Below, one piece after another: positions 44,527 to 53,840 of a stretch of 64,000 nt of DNA; the first letter of the stretch is position 1, and the number at the start of each line of letters is the position of its first letter. This DNA comes from Roseiarcus sp963835955 (GTDB lineage Bacteria > Pseudomonadota > Alphaproteobacteria > Rhizobiales > Beijerinckiaceae), in the NCBI GenBank assembly GCA_963835955.1, contig CAWIHZ010000017.1:248001-312000 (forward strand). The letters are read 5' to 3'. The position numbers and the translations under genes were made by a program. The notes beneath the pieces were generated by a model, which saw nothing but the letters and a program-made list of their open reading frames with translations, was not told where the DNA came from and did not search any database.

Positions 44527-45351
44527 TCATGAGGACCTCATTCCCGTGGTGATAGCGCGGCACTGAAGCAGGTAGAGCGTTCCGCGCTCGATCGCCCATT
44601 CGATGTCGCGCCTGGGCCCATAGACTTGGTCGCACCGGTCCGCGAGCCGGCCGAGCTGCGCGAGTTGGTCGTCGCCGAGACAAAGCCGCTCGGTGAGGTG
44701 GTCCGGAACGCTCTCCTGGACCGTGCCGCCGTTGGGCGCGCCGCGGATCGCGATCTGCTTCAGACCCGGAGTCCGCTCGAGGATCCGGCCCGAGCGGTCG
44801 AGCCGGAAGTGGTCCGGTATCACGAGCCCGGCGACGACCGCCTCGCCCAAGCCCCAGCTCGCCTCGATCACCCGCTCGTCGTCGCCGGTGACCGGATTCA
44901 TCGTGAACATGACTCCGGCGGCGTCGGGATTGAGCAGCCTTTGAACGACGACGCCGATGCTCGGGCGGGTGAAGAGGCCGACGCGCTGACGGTAGGTGAT
45001 CGCGGAATCGGAATTCGCCGACCACCAGATTTCCTTCAGCGCGGCGACGAGTTCGTCCGCCGAGGGCACGTTGAGCAGCGTCAGGTGCTGCCCGGCGAAG
45101 CTCGCTTGGGCGCCGTCCTCGTCGGCGGCGGAGGAGCGCACCGCCAGCGGCCCGCCGAGCGGCCTCGCCTGCCGGTCGACCGCGCGGATCGCGCGCTCCT
45201 CGCCGGCGGCGACGGCTTCCACGACGGCGCCGGAAAGCGCGATGCCCGGCGGGACTGGAACGCCTTCGCGAAGCGCCTGACCGAGGCCGATCGCCTTCGA
45301 GCCGAACAGCTTCTCGTCCAGCGCCTTCGCGAGCGGGACGACCTGCGTCAT
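44527..45351 (-). CDS. PEP synthase/rifampin phosphotransferase-like ATP-grasp subunit
   Basis: This 274-residue protein corresponds to the ATP-binding half of phosphoenolpyruvate synthase or rifampin phosphotransferase: KLFGSKAIGLGQALREGVPV, AVRSSAADEDGAQASFAGQH, QRLLNPDAAGVMFTMNPVTG and SWGLGEAVVAGLVIPDHF. It lacks the swivelling phosphohistidine domain, which is encoded by the preceding gene. The ATG at 45351 overlaps that gene's stop (ATGA), so the two are coupled and probably form one enzyme. The substrate could be pyruvate, an antibiotic, or something else. Confidence 0.85.
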   Translation of the reverse strand: MTQVVPLAKALDEKLFGSKAIGLGQALREGVPVPPGIALSGAVVEAVAAGEERAIRAVDRQARPLGGPLAVRSSAADEDGAQASFAGQHLTLLNVPSADELVAALKEIWWSANSDSAITYRQRVGLFTRPSIGVVVQRLLNPDAAGVMFTMNPVTGDDERVIEASWGLGEAVVAGLVIPDHFRLDRSGRILERTPGLKQIAIRGAPNGGTVQESVPDHLTERLCLGDDQLAQLGRLADRCDQVYGPRRDIEWAIERGTLYLLQCRAITTGMRSS

Positions 45352-46989
45352 TCGAGCACCGTCACTTCGCCCTTGTCGCCGTCGACGCGGACCCGTGCTC
45401 CGTCGGCGATGCGCTGGGTTGCCGTGCGCGTGCCGACGACGCCCGGAATCCCGTATTCGCGCGCGACGATCGCCGAATGGGACAGGAGGCCGCCGCTGTC
45501 CGTCACGATCCCGCCGAGCAGGGGCAGAAGGATGTTGAAGGCCTCGGTCGTCGAACTCGGTGACGAGGACGTCTCCCTTGACAATCCGGTCGAACTCGCC
45601 GGGACTGGAGATGCGCCTTGCCGGTCCCTCGTAGACGCCCCGGCTCGCCGCCAGCCCGCGCAGGGTCGCTCCCTTGTGGGGCGCCTCGGAGCTGCCGAAC
45701 AGCTCCTGAAGGGCGACGCCGATCGCCCGCATCATCCGCGCTTCCGCCGGCGGCAGCCCGGAGATGTCCGGAGGCGGAGACGGCGGAGGGCCGAGCAGCG
45801 GCGGGGCGTCCTTGGCCCGATGCGCCGCGCGGTATTGAGCGCGCGCCGCGAGTTCGTCGGCGGAAGGCTCGTCTGCCCCGCGCAGAAGCGCGCACATCTC
45901 GTCGAAGCCGGCGTCGACGAAGTGGCTGGCGTCGCGAATCCGTCCCCTGGCGGCGAGCCGGCGGCCGGCCGCGAGCGCGGCGCGGCGCATCAGCCCGGAC
46001 GCCCAGATGTCGCTGAACACGCCCCGCTCGTCCCGCAGGCGGTACATCAGCCGGGCCTCGCCGATGAGTTCGTCGAACTCAGCCCGATGCGCCTCGGGGA
46101 CTTTGGCGCGAACGGCCGCGATTCGCTGCTCGACGTCCGACGCCCGGCTGCTCTTCCCCTCGACCGCGACCCGGATCGCCCGCAGCAGCACGTCCGGCAG
46201 CTCGATCGCGCGCGGCTCGCTGATGTCGAAACCGTCGAGGAGCCGGTTGCCCACGAGGTCGAGATAGGCGGTCATCGCGGCGCCGGCCTCTCCGTCCAGC
46301 AAGCGAAGGTCCTCGAGCACGCGAGCTGGGTCGTCCTTCGAGGCGAGAAGCGTGCGGGCGCGCGGATCCTTCCCCATCGCGGCGATCAGCCGCTCGAGTT
46401 CGGTCGAGGCGCCCGACGACACGGGCGAGGCGCCACGCATTAGGTCGAGCAGTTCGGCCGGCGCCAGCCCGGTCCAGTCGCCGACATGGGCGAGGAAGTC
46501 TCCCGTCGGCACGACGGCCCCCGCGGTGTGGCGCATGTGCTGGGTGATCATCTCGGCGTGGTGGCGCCGGCAGCGGGTCAGATAGGCGATCAACTCCTCG
46601 TCGGAGAGGGCGTCGGGATCGACTGCCTGCAGCTCCCGGTGCGCCCTGATCGAGGCCGGCTTGACGGTCTCGTCCCAGTCCTTGAGCTGCTCGCGCCAGA
46701 GTTTCTTCTGGAAGACTTCTTCCGCCCGCTGGAATCGCGCCGGAATTTCCTCCGGCGCAACCGGATGCACGGTCCTGTAGACGAAGCCGTTGACGAACTT
46801 ATACTCGAGCCCGTCGATCAGCATCCCGTAGAAGCGGGTGAAGTCCTGAACGCCGCGCCGGAACGGCTCGGCATGGGTCTCGGTCAGGTAGCGCGTCGCG
46901 GGTCGGGGAAAGTGGACGGGATCGAGCTCCCACGTCCCTGGGCCCGGCGGCTCGAAACGAAGCTCGGGCGCTCCCTTCGACGGGTCCAT
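45348..46989 (-). CDS. PEP-utilising enzyme with swivelling His domain, frameshifted as sequenced
   Basis: About 546 residues after correction. A long helical region (MDPSKGAPELRFEPPGPG onward, then repeated helices to about 440) precedes a C-terminal phosphohistidine domain with GGIVTDSGGLLSHSAIVARE, in which the His of LLSH is the phosphate carrier. The frame breaks at GAACTC, 45553-45558 (GAGTTC on the coding strand). Deleting one T gives DVLVTESTTEAFNILLPLLG, as expected for the family. Together with the following ATP-grasp gene this resembles rifampin phosphotransferase split in two, but with the order of the parts reversed. Confidence 0.82.
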
Positions 46990-47368
46990 TTGAAATCCTC
47001 CCTAGCGGCCGAACGTCGCGTTTCGATTTGTGCGCAGAACTTATGCGCTTCTGGGCCCGGGCCGCAACTTCCGGCAGTCCGCCGACGGCTGGCAAGGGAC
47101 CAAGTGAAAGATTGGCGCCACCAGCGCCGCGCTTGAATTTCTTAGCTCAGAACCCGCGGCCCGACATTCAAAATCTTCCGACGCCGCGACCGCGGCGCCG
47201 GGCGCGGCCGGTCGGAACCAGGTTCGTCCGGGCGACTGTCGTCGTCAAACCGTCGTCAACATCCGCCGGACGCGAAAAAAAGCGTTTGCCTTTCGCGCCG
47301 GCGCCCGATCTACCGGCCCATAATCCGAGACGCTGAGTCGCGCCCGGCCGGTCAGTGGAGAACCGCCT
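46990..47368. other. gap upstream of the split PEP-enzyme operon and the small lipoprotein
   Basis: Divergent promoters for the minus-strand PEP-enzyme operon and the plus-strand lipoprotein gene must lie here. I see no further gene and no clear operator. Confidence 0.4.
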
Positions 47369-47515
47369 ATGTCCAAGATTTTTCGCGCCGTCGTCGCCTC
47401 GGCCGTGCTGGCTGGTCTTGGCGCCTGCGCCGCGCCGCCGCCCCCGCCGCCGCAGGTGGTCGCGCCGCCGGCGAAGCCGCTGGACGCCAAGACCCAGCTC
47501 GAAAACCACAGCTAA
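47369..47515 (+). CDS. small proline-rich lipoprotein
   Basis: A 48-residue product: MSKIFRAVVASAVLAGLGAC then APPPPPPQVVAPPAKPLDAK and a short polar end. The lipobox LGAC places the lipidated cysteine at residue 20, with a normal signal peptide before it. TGGAG lies at the right distance before the ATG. After processing only 29 residues remain, Pro-rich and then charged, as in small outer-membrane or entericidin-like lipoproteins. No family name is assigned. Confidence 0.7.
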   Translation: MSKIFRAVVASAVLAGLGACAAPPPPPPQVVAPPAKPLDAKTQLENHS

Positions 47516-47664
47516 AGGCCGCCAGACCCTCAGGACCCTCCCAGCAGTCGGCTCCTCGCGCCGGTCAAAGCGCGCGGTCGCGCCTTGCCGGCGCCGACGT
47601 CAGTCGCCTAACCGCAGTCGTCAGCCCGCCAATTGAATCCGGTGCGCCCGGCAAGCGGATCTTG

Positions 47665-47997
47665 CTATTTGGCCGGTCGATAGGTCTTTGCGACCTTGGC
47701 CGCTTTCTTCAGCGCCTCGACCCCTTGCGTCCCGGTCATCAATGCGGTCGTCTTGCTCGACTTGAGAGCCCCTCCCGCCCCGATCGCCAAGGCGAGCGAG
47801 GCCATGCTCTCCATATCGGGCATTTCGGCGATCAGGACGACGTCGTACTCGCCCAAGCACAACCATGCGCCGACCAGCTTGCCGCCTGCGGCCTCGCATA
47901 CGGCGCGGCCCACGGTTTCCGCTCGATTCTCCGGTTTCTTGATCTGGGCGGCCCAGGATTCCGGGGTATAGGCGAATTGGTACATATAGAGCGGCAT
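47665..47997 (-). CDS. GYD-domain protein
   Basis: This 110-residue protein of the GYD family has MPLYMYQFAYTPESWAAQIK at the start and GAWLCLGEYDVVLIAEMPDM, the glycine-tyrosine-aspartate-type signature, in the middle. It is a ferredoxin-like fold of unknown function, common in Hyphomicrobiales. It stands alone; the gap to guaB carries the repeat element described separately. Confidence 0.85.
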   Translation of the reverse strand: MPLYMYQFAYTPESWAAQIKKPENRAETVGRAVCEAAGGKLVGAWLCLGEYDVVLIAEMPDMESMASLALAIGAGGALKSSKTTALMTGTQGVEALKKAAKVAKTYRPAK

Positions 47998-48180
47998 TGT
48001 CGTCCTCCCTCTTTTCGCGGCCCGCGCCGTTTCCAGGCGGCGGCTGCGGGCGGCGGCGCCAAACTACTCCTGAGGGCCGGCGCGCGCCAGACCACGGGGC
48101 CCGGACCACGCCGGAACGCCGACTGCGGGACCCGCCGATGGGCGGTTTTGCGGGCGAATCCCGGCGGCCGCGACAAATTC

Positions 48181-48209
48181 TTCCTGATAATCAAAAACCG
48201 TGCTAGGCT
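48181..48209 (+). promoter_or_regulatory. promoter-like box, locus 2 of a two-copy element
   Basis: TTCCTG at 48181-48186 and TAGGCT at 48204-48209 are separated by 17 bases. The layout and flanking bases match the box at 11000-11028, and both point toward 21-bp repeats. Confidence 0.4.
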
Positions 48210-48401
48210 GCGGGAATGATCGACGCTCCGCAGCCGGCTCGCGAAAATCGCTCGCCCGGCTCGTTTCCCGAGCGGAGAAAGCGCCGCCTTGAGGGGAGAT
48301 ATCACGCAAGCGCGATGTGCGAAATCACGGGCCGAAAAATTTTCTATTTGGAATCGCCCATAAGTCCTTGAAAGGGCCCGATTCGCGGAAGGAAATTGCT
48401 T

Positions 48402-48485
48402 GGATTCCGCTTCCGCGGATTTGGCTTTCGCTTCCCCTGGCTTGGATTGGCTTTCCTCCGGCTTTGAATCATTTCCCGACCGATT
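48402..48485 (+). repeat. four degenerate 21-bp tandem repeats, locus 2
   Basis: Units start at 48402, 48423, 48444 and 48465; the first shares GGATTCCGCTTCCGC with locus 1. The preceding 40 bases (GATTCGCGGAAGG and neighbours) are also shared with locus 1. The array ends about 60 bases from the guaB stop codon. Confidence 0.7.
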
Positions 48486-48545
48486 TGCGGGCGCCGGCGC
48501 CGAGGCGCCCCGAACTCCGCCCGGCGTTGCGGAAGGGACAGAAAA

Positions 48546-50039
48546 TCACGCGCCCGAGGGGTGGTAGTTCGGGCTCTCGCGGGTGATCGCCACGTCGTGG
48601 ACGTGGCTTTCGCGCAGGCCCGCGCTGGTGATGCGCATGAACCGCGCCTTGCGCTGGAACTCGGGGATCGTCTCCGCCCCGACATAGCCCATGGCGGCGC
48701 GAAGCCCGCCGGCGAGCTGGTGCACGATCGCTCCGACCGGGCCGCGGTAGGGCACCTGCCCCTCCACCCCCTCCGGCACCAGCTTCAACTGATCGCTGAC
48801 CTCCTGCTGGAAATAGCGGTCGGCCGAGCCCCGCGCCATCGCGGCCAGCGAGCCCATGCCGCGATAGCTCTTGTAGGAGCGCCCCTGGTACAGGAACACC
48901 TCGCCCGGGCTCTCGTCGGTGCCCGCCAGCAGCGAGCCGATCATCACGCAATCGGCCCCGCCGGCGATCGCCTTGGCGAGATCGCCGGAAAACTTGACGC
49001 CGCCGTCGCCGATCACCGGCACGCCGGCCGCGCGCCCGGCCTCGGCCGCCTCCAGAATGGCGGTGAGCTGCGGCACCCCGACGCCGGCGACGATCCGGGT
49101 GGTGCAGATCGATCCCGGCCCGATCCCGACCTTGATCGCGTCGGCCCCGGCGTCGATCAGCGCCGCGGCGCCCTCGCGAGTCGCCACATTGCCGGCGATG
49201 ACGGAAACCTTGTTGGTCGCGCGCTGGATGCGGCGGACCTGCTGAAGCACCTGCTCGGAATGCCCGTGCGCGGTGTCGACGACCAGGCAGTCGACGCCCG
49301 CGGCCATCAGCAGCTCGGCGCGCTCGAAACCCTTGTCGCCGACCGTGGTCGCGGCGGCGACCCGCAGGCGTCCGTCCCCGTCCTTGGCGGCGTTTGGATG
49401 CGCGGTCGCCTTCTCGATGTCCTTGACCGTAATCAGGCCGACGCAGCGCCCCCCTTCGTCGACCACCGCCAGCTTCTCGATCCGGTGCTGGTGAAGGAGG
49501 CGGCGCGCCTCCTCGTGACTGACGCCCTCGCCGACGGTCACCACCTCGCGCGTCATCAACTCGGTCACCGGCTGGCGCGGATCGTCGGCGAAACGCACGT
49601 CGCGGTTGGTGAGAATGCCGACCAGTCTCGCCGGTTTGCCGTCGCCGCCGCGCTCGACCACCGGGATGCCGGAGATCGAGGCGCGGCGCATGACCGCGAG
49701 CGCGTCGGCGAGCGTCGCGTCGGGGAAGATGGTGATCGGGTCGACCACCATGCCGCTTTCGAAGCGCTTGACCTTGCGCACCTCCTCGGCCTGATCGGCG
49801 GGCTCGAGATTGCGGTGGATCACCCCGATGCCGCCGGCTTGCGCCATTGCGATGGCGAGCCGCGCCTCGGTGACGGTGTCCATCGCCGAGGAGACGATCG
49901 GCAGATTGAGCCGAATGGTCCGGGTGAGGCGCGAGCCGATGTCGGTCGCGCCCGGCATGACCAGGCTGTGGCCGGGGCGCAGCAGCACGTCGTCGAACGC
50001 GAGTCCCTCGGGAAAGCCTTCCGTCTCCACGATCGCCAT
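48546..50039 (-). CDS. guaB: inosine-5'-monophosphate dehydrogenase
   Basis: 497 residues. It oxidises IMP to XMP in GMP synthesis. The barrel has the catalytic loop GIGPGSICTTRIVAGVG with the active-site Cys, and the flap MGSLAAMARGSADRYFQQ; two CBS domains lie at about residues 95-215. The start MAIVETEGFPEGLAFDDVLL is typical. It stands alone. GMP reductase is encoded 5 kb away, so both directions of IMP-GMP interconversion are represented. Confidence 0.97.
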   Translation of the reverse strand: MAIVETEGFPEGLAFDDVLLRPGHSLVMPGATDIGSRLTRTIRLNLPIVSSAMDTVTEARLAIAMAQAGGIGVIHRNLEPADQAEEVRKVKRFESGMVVDPITIFPDATLADALAVMRRASISGIPVVERGGDGKPARLVGILTNRDVRFADDPRQPVTELMTREVVTVGEGVSHEEARRLLHQHRIEKLAVVDEGGRCVGLITVKDIEKATAHPNAAKDGDGRLRVAAATTVGDKGFERAELLMAAGVDCLVVDTAHGHSEQVLQQVRRIQRATNKVSVIAGNVATREGAAALIDAGADAIKVGIGPGSICTTRIVAGVGVPQLTAILEAAEAGRAAGVPVIGDGGVKFSGDLAKAIAGGADCVMIGSLLAGTDESPGEVFLYQGRSYKSYRGMGSLAAMARGSADRYFQQEVSDQLKLVPEGVEGQVPYRGPVGAIVHQLAGGLRAAMGYVGAETIPEFQRKARFMRITSAGLRESHVHDVAITRESPNYHPSGA

Positions 50040-50195
50040 CGCCGCTGCCCTTCGTCGTCCGCCGTACGGCGCGGCTGCCTATCACGGCGCGGGCGAAGTG
50101 CCTAGCCGCGCTGCAGCACGCAGACCCCGCGCGGGCTGCGCCGGTATCCGACGTCGCGGATGTCGCCCGCCGTCAGGCGGCGGGGCGCGCCGTCG

Positions 50196-52490
50196 TTAAG
50201 TCAAGGCCGCCAGGGCGATGTTCTCGCGCCGCCTGAGGCGGGCCGCGTCGAGGAGCATCTGCGCCGCCCATCGGTAGACGTTGCGCTGCCGAACCAGGTC
50301 GCGCATCACCCGCATGCGTTCGCTTTGCACTCTTTGCGGCATCCGCAAGGCCTCGTCGATCGTTTCGGCCATGCCGTGGGTGTCATAAGGGTTGACAATC
50401 AGCGCCTCCGACAGTTCCCGGGACGCGCCGGCGAAACCCGACAGCACGAGCACGCCTCGCTGGTCGTCGCGTGCGGCGACAAATTCCTTGGCGACGAGGT
50501 TCATGCCGTCGTGCAGGCTTGAGACGATGCACAGGTCAGCGGCCCGGAAGAGCTCGAAAACCTCGTCCGGTTCGTGGTGGCGAATCGACAATACGATCGG
50601 CCTGTAGGCGCCGTCGCCGTGGCGCGCGTTGATCTCTTCGGCCTCTCGAATCGCCTCCGCTTGCAGCGCCTTATAGGCGTTGAGCTTGCTGCGGGTCGGC
50701 GCCGCCGCCTGGATGAAGACGAATTTGCCGCGCCATTCCGGATGACGCTCCAGAAGGACGTCGACGGCGCGCATGCGATCGACGATGCCCTTGGTATAGT
50801 CGAAGCGCTCGATTCCGACAGCGATGCGCGCGTCCGCCGTCAGGCCGTAACGGGTCTTCACGGCCTCGCGGCATTCGTCCGTGGGCGCCTGCCGGGCCAA
50901 CGCCGCCGGCGGCCACTCGATCGAAATCGGGTATGGGCGCACCAGGGTCTCATGGCCCCCGAGCGTCACCGAGCTTCGCTCACGGTCGATGCGGCTCTCC
51001 ATGAATCGGTCCACCGCCTCGATGAAATTGTTGCAATGAAACTGAGTGTGGAAGCCGAGGATCGAACTGCCGAGCAAGCCGTCGATGATCTGCTCGCGCC
51101 AGGGGCAGATGCTGAAGGTCTCCGGGTTGGGCCATGGAATATGCCAGAAGGTGATGATCGTCGCGCGCGGCAGCCGGTCGCGCAGCATGCGCGGCAGCAT
51201 CCCGAATTGATAGTCCTGCACCAGCACGATCGGATTGTCATGGTCGGCCTCCTCGACGACGACATCGGCGAAGCGCTGGTTGACCGCGACGTAATAAGCC
51301 CAGTCCTGCTCGCGAAACGTGGGCCGCACGAAGGCGATATGGCAGAGCGGCCAGAGTCCCTCATTGGCGAGCCCGTAATAATATCCGTCCTGCTCCTCGT
51401 CGGTGAGCCAGACGCGCCGCAGCGCGTAGGCGGGATTGCCGGGAGGAACCGCGACCCGATCGCGCTTGTCCACGGTGTCGCGATCGGCCGAGCCCGAGCC
51501 GTGCGCGATCCAGACGCCGCCGCAAGCGCGCATGACGGGTTCGAGCGCCGCGACGAGACCGCTCGCCGGGGTCTGAACCGTGACGCGCCCGTCCAAGCGG
51601 TTGTGGATATAGGGTTCGCGATTGGAGACCACGATGACCTCTGCGCCCGGCAGCTCCTCGTCGAGGAGTTGGTGCAGCGTTTTCGGCGACCATTCGACAT
51701 GGATGCCGTCCGCGTACTTCCGCTCGAGGCGAAGCTCAGACAGCATCGCCTCGATGTCGCGCCCGATGGGCAGCTCGGCGTGCCGCGGGCCGTCACCCTG
51801 GCGGCCGCGATTGAGATTGGCGATCGCCGTGCGAAGCGATTTGGTCCAGCCCTTCTGCAAGGCCAGCACGATCGCGGTCGCCAGCAGCCCAAGCCCGCCG
51901 GCGACGCCGGTGAGGGCGAGAGCCACATAGAACTCGGCCTCGTGCGCACGCCGCGCGATGTATGTGAGGTCGTGCACCACCAGCAGCGACCCCTCGTTTT
52001 CCGTAGTGGAAAGCGGGAACAGGGCGACCGAGATAGAACGTCCGCCCTCGCGAACGACGCTGAACGTATCGACCTTCGGAAGCGGCGGACTGGGACAGCG
52101 AAGCGTCTTCGGAAGCTCCTTGGTCGGATAAAGCAAATGGCCGTGATTATCGCAATAGGCGAGCGCCAGCAGCCGTTCGTCCTCGGCGAGTCGCTCGAAG
52201 AACGGCTGGAGATCGCTTTCCGTCTTCGCCGCGAGGCCGAAGGCGACGCGCTCGCGAATCGAGCGGAACACCAGGCTGGCCCTCAACTCGATGTCCCGCT
52301 GCGACCACTGGTCGATGATGAGGGAGGCCATCTGGGTCATGGCCGCAATGATGACCGCCAGTGCGGCGAGCGCGAGCAGCGCATACCGGATCGATGGGAC
52401 GCGCAGCAGTCTCGCGACGGCGGACCGGAGGTTCGCCCACCAACGAACCGCCGCGGCGGTCGGCGAGCTTTGCGCAACGCCGCCGGTCAC
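50196..52490 (-). CDS. otsA: membrane-anchored trehalose-6-phosphate synthase
   Basis: 764 residues from GTG 52490. The C-terminal ~480 residues are a full GT20 glucosyltransferase: GAEVIVVSNREPYIHN, WHIPWPNPETF, LGFHTQFHCNNF, GIERFDYTKGI and LHDGMNLVAKEFVAAR. They would make trehalose-6-phosphate from UDP-glucose and glucose-6-phosphate. Unlike E. coli OtsA, it has a ~280-residue N-terminal region with two membrane helices (YALLALAALAVIIAAM and FYVALALTGVAGGLGLLATA) around a ~160-residue extracytoplasmic loop, like a receptor. This could link trehalose synthesis to an outside signal. No trehalose phosphatase is nearby. The GTG overlaps an upstream stop (GTGA). Confidence 0.9.
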   Translation of the reverse strand: MTGGVAQSSPTAAAVRWWANLRSAVARLLRVPSIRYALLALAALAVIIAAMTQMASLIIDQWSQRDIELRASLVFRSIRERVAFGLAAKTESDLQPFFERLAEDERLLALAYCDNHGHLLYPTKELPKTLRCPSPPLPKVDTFSVVREGGRSISVALFPLSTTENEGSLLVVHDLTYIARRAHEAEFYVALALTGVAGGLGLLATAIVLALQKGWTKSLRTAIANLNRGRQGDGPRHAELPIGRDIEAMLSELRLERKYADGIHVEWSPKTLHQLLDEELPGAEVIVVSNREPYIHNRLDGRVTVQTPASGLVAALEPVMRACGGVWIAHGSGSADRDTVDKRDRVAVPPGNPAYALRRVWLTDEEQDGYYYGLANEGLWPLCHIAFVRPTFREQDWAYYVAVNQRFADVVVEEADHDNPIVLVQDYQFGMLPRMLRDRLPRATIITFWHIPWPNPETFSICPWREQIIDGLLGSSILGFHTQFHCNNFIEAVDRFMESRIDRERSSVTLGGHETLVRPYPISIEWPPAALARQAPTDECREAVKTRYGLTADARIAVGIERFDYTKGIVDRMRAVDVLLERHPEWRGKFVFIQAAAPTRSKLNAYKALQAEAIREAEEINARHGDGAYRPIVLSIRHHEPDEVFELFRAADLCIVSSLHDGMNLVAKEFVAARDDQRGVLVLSGFAGASRELSEALIVNPYDTHGMAETIDEALRMPQRVQSERMRVMRDLVRQRNVYRWAAQMLLDAARLRRRENIALAALT

Positions 52491-52986
52491 GGCGCCTTTT
52501 CCCAGCCGGTCGAAAGACCCCTCGCGGCGATGATCAGCGCCGCGATCGCGCCGGGGCGCGGAATTCCGCGGGGCCCTGCGGTCGCCGGGGGGCCAGCGAC
52601 AAAGATCAAACAGCCGTCGATCCGCGGCCGGCGGACCCACGACACGCGCCCGAAGCCGTCGAGGCGCGTCAGTCCATACGACGCTGCTGCGCTTGGTCCG
52701 ACTCGTTGCGAACGAATTCGTTTGCGGTCCGCCATGAGGCGGCCTGCCTAACACGTCGGGCGCGAAGTTCCTAGCCGCGCGAAGCGAGACGCTGCGCCAA
52801 CAAGCGTGACCATTGCATTCGTGGCGAAAGAAAGAACAAGTCGAACAGAGGGCGTGGGACCGGTCTCACGGGACATGTCCCACGCCCTTCGCCAGCGCAG
52901 ACGCCACTCGCGTCCCCAAGACCGGCGCCCAGGGTCGGGATGCCGATCCCCGCGTCCTTCGGCGCCGCTGCGCCGAACGCTCGCCC
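52491..52986. other. gap upstream of otsA
   Basis: No convincing gene. A minus-strand open frame (52735 down to 52487) would be coupled to otsA by GTGA but is Arg/Pro-rich and resembles nothing I know. A large hairpin at 52850-52887 is listed separately. Confidence 0.35.
52850..52887. terminator. perfect 11-bp inverted repeat
   Basis: GGGCGTGGGAC (52850-52860) pairs with GTCCCACGCCC (52877-52887) around a 16-base spacer; an inner palindrome GGGACATGTCCC offers an alternative fold. It lies about 100 bases beyond the 3' end of the ABM gene and could end that transcript, although there is no U-run. Confidence 0.4.
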
Positions 52987-53289
52987 TCAGTGGGGAAGTT
53001 TGTCGGCCAGAACTTCCACCCGCTGCATTTCCGGCGTCTTGACGAACAATTGAGGCGCCTTGGCCATGATCTGCGTCGCGAGCTTGCCATGGAGATGGGC
53101 GTCGCGGCCGCGCTCGTTGGCGAACGCATCGAATATGCCGAAGGTCCTCGGTCCCATCCGGATCGCGAACCATGCCGTCGTGTCAGGCTCGTCGGCGATC
53201 ATCGGACGCGCGCCGGACAAAAACGAGGCGACCTCTTGCTCCTTTCCGGGTTTGGCTTCGAGTTGAACATAGAGCGCATGCTGAGTCAT
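52987..53289 (-). CDS. antibiotic-biosynthesis-monooxygenase (ABM) family protein
   Basis: 100 residues with the ABM ferredoxin-like fold: HALYVQLEAKPGKEQEVASF, TTAWFAIRMGPRTFGIFDAF, and HLHGKLATQIMAKAPQLF. Relatives are small cofactor-free quinol monooxygenases or stress proteins; the substrate is not predictable. It stands alone. Confidence 0.85.
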   Translation of the reverse strand: MTQHALYVQLEAKPGKEQEVASFLSGARPMIADEPDTTAWFAIRMGPRTFGIFDAFANERGRDAHLHGKLATQIMAKAPQLFVKTPEMQRVEVLADKLPH

Positions 53290-53544
53290 TTCGTTCTCCT
53301 CTCGTCTTGTCAGCCCTCGTTACGTCTATAGAGGAGAAAATTGCCTATAGAATGGCGATTGTGCACGTCTTGAACAATCGCGATTGTGAACCTGAATCCT
53401 CGATATGAATGAAAGCAAGAAAAAAATGCCCTATCGGCGCCACGCCCCGGTCAATACGATGGCAGTAGAATGTCTTCGCTATGAAAAGCACGATTTGGTG
53501 CAGAACGCGACGATGTTTGCTTGCGCCGCGCAACGCGAATGCGC

Positions 53545-53815
53545 CCGCATGCGACCGAGATTCCTGATCTCATCATTGTCGTCGAAGTGCTGTCCCCGAG
53601 CGCCCGGCGGACGATCATGAGACCAAACTCGAAGGCTGTTCTTCCCCGCCCGGCGTCCGCCACCCGATCCTCGACCCTGACCGCCGGGTCATGATCCGCC
53701 ACCAGCGCGGTCGCGCCGGCGCCATCGAAATCCGAGTTCCGCGCGCTGGCCTGGTCCGGTTCGACCGCCCCGGTTTCAACGCTGATGTCGAAGCGCTCCG
53801 CCCGGAGGCGCGACG
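53545..53815 (+). pseudogene. Uma2-family (DUF820) endonuclease-like remnant
   Basis: Plus-strand fragments in two frames match the C-terminal half of Uma2 proteins: HATEIPDLIIVVEVLSPSAR near 53548-53608, then after a frame change HETKLEGC, GVRHPILDPDRRVMIRHQRG, AGAIEIRVPRAGLVRFDRPG and DVEALRP. The conserved VVEVLSP and ILDPDRR blocks are intact but in different frames, and the N-terminal half is missing. Uma2 genes are PD-(D/E)XK-like and often mobile. I see nothing else in 53290-53544 beyond the upstream region of the ABM gene. Confidence 0.7.
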
Positions 53816-53840
53816 GCGCCGGCGTCGCCTGTCCGGCGCC

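Noticed and set aside
52487..52735. 82-codon minus-strand open frame ending in a GTGA overlap with the otsA start
   Set aside because: The overlap looks like coupling, but the sequence is Arg/Pro-rich, has no recognisable domain and no clear ribosome-binding site.
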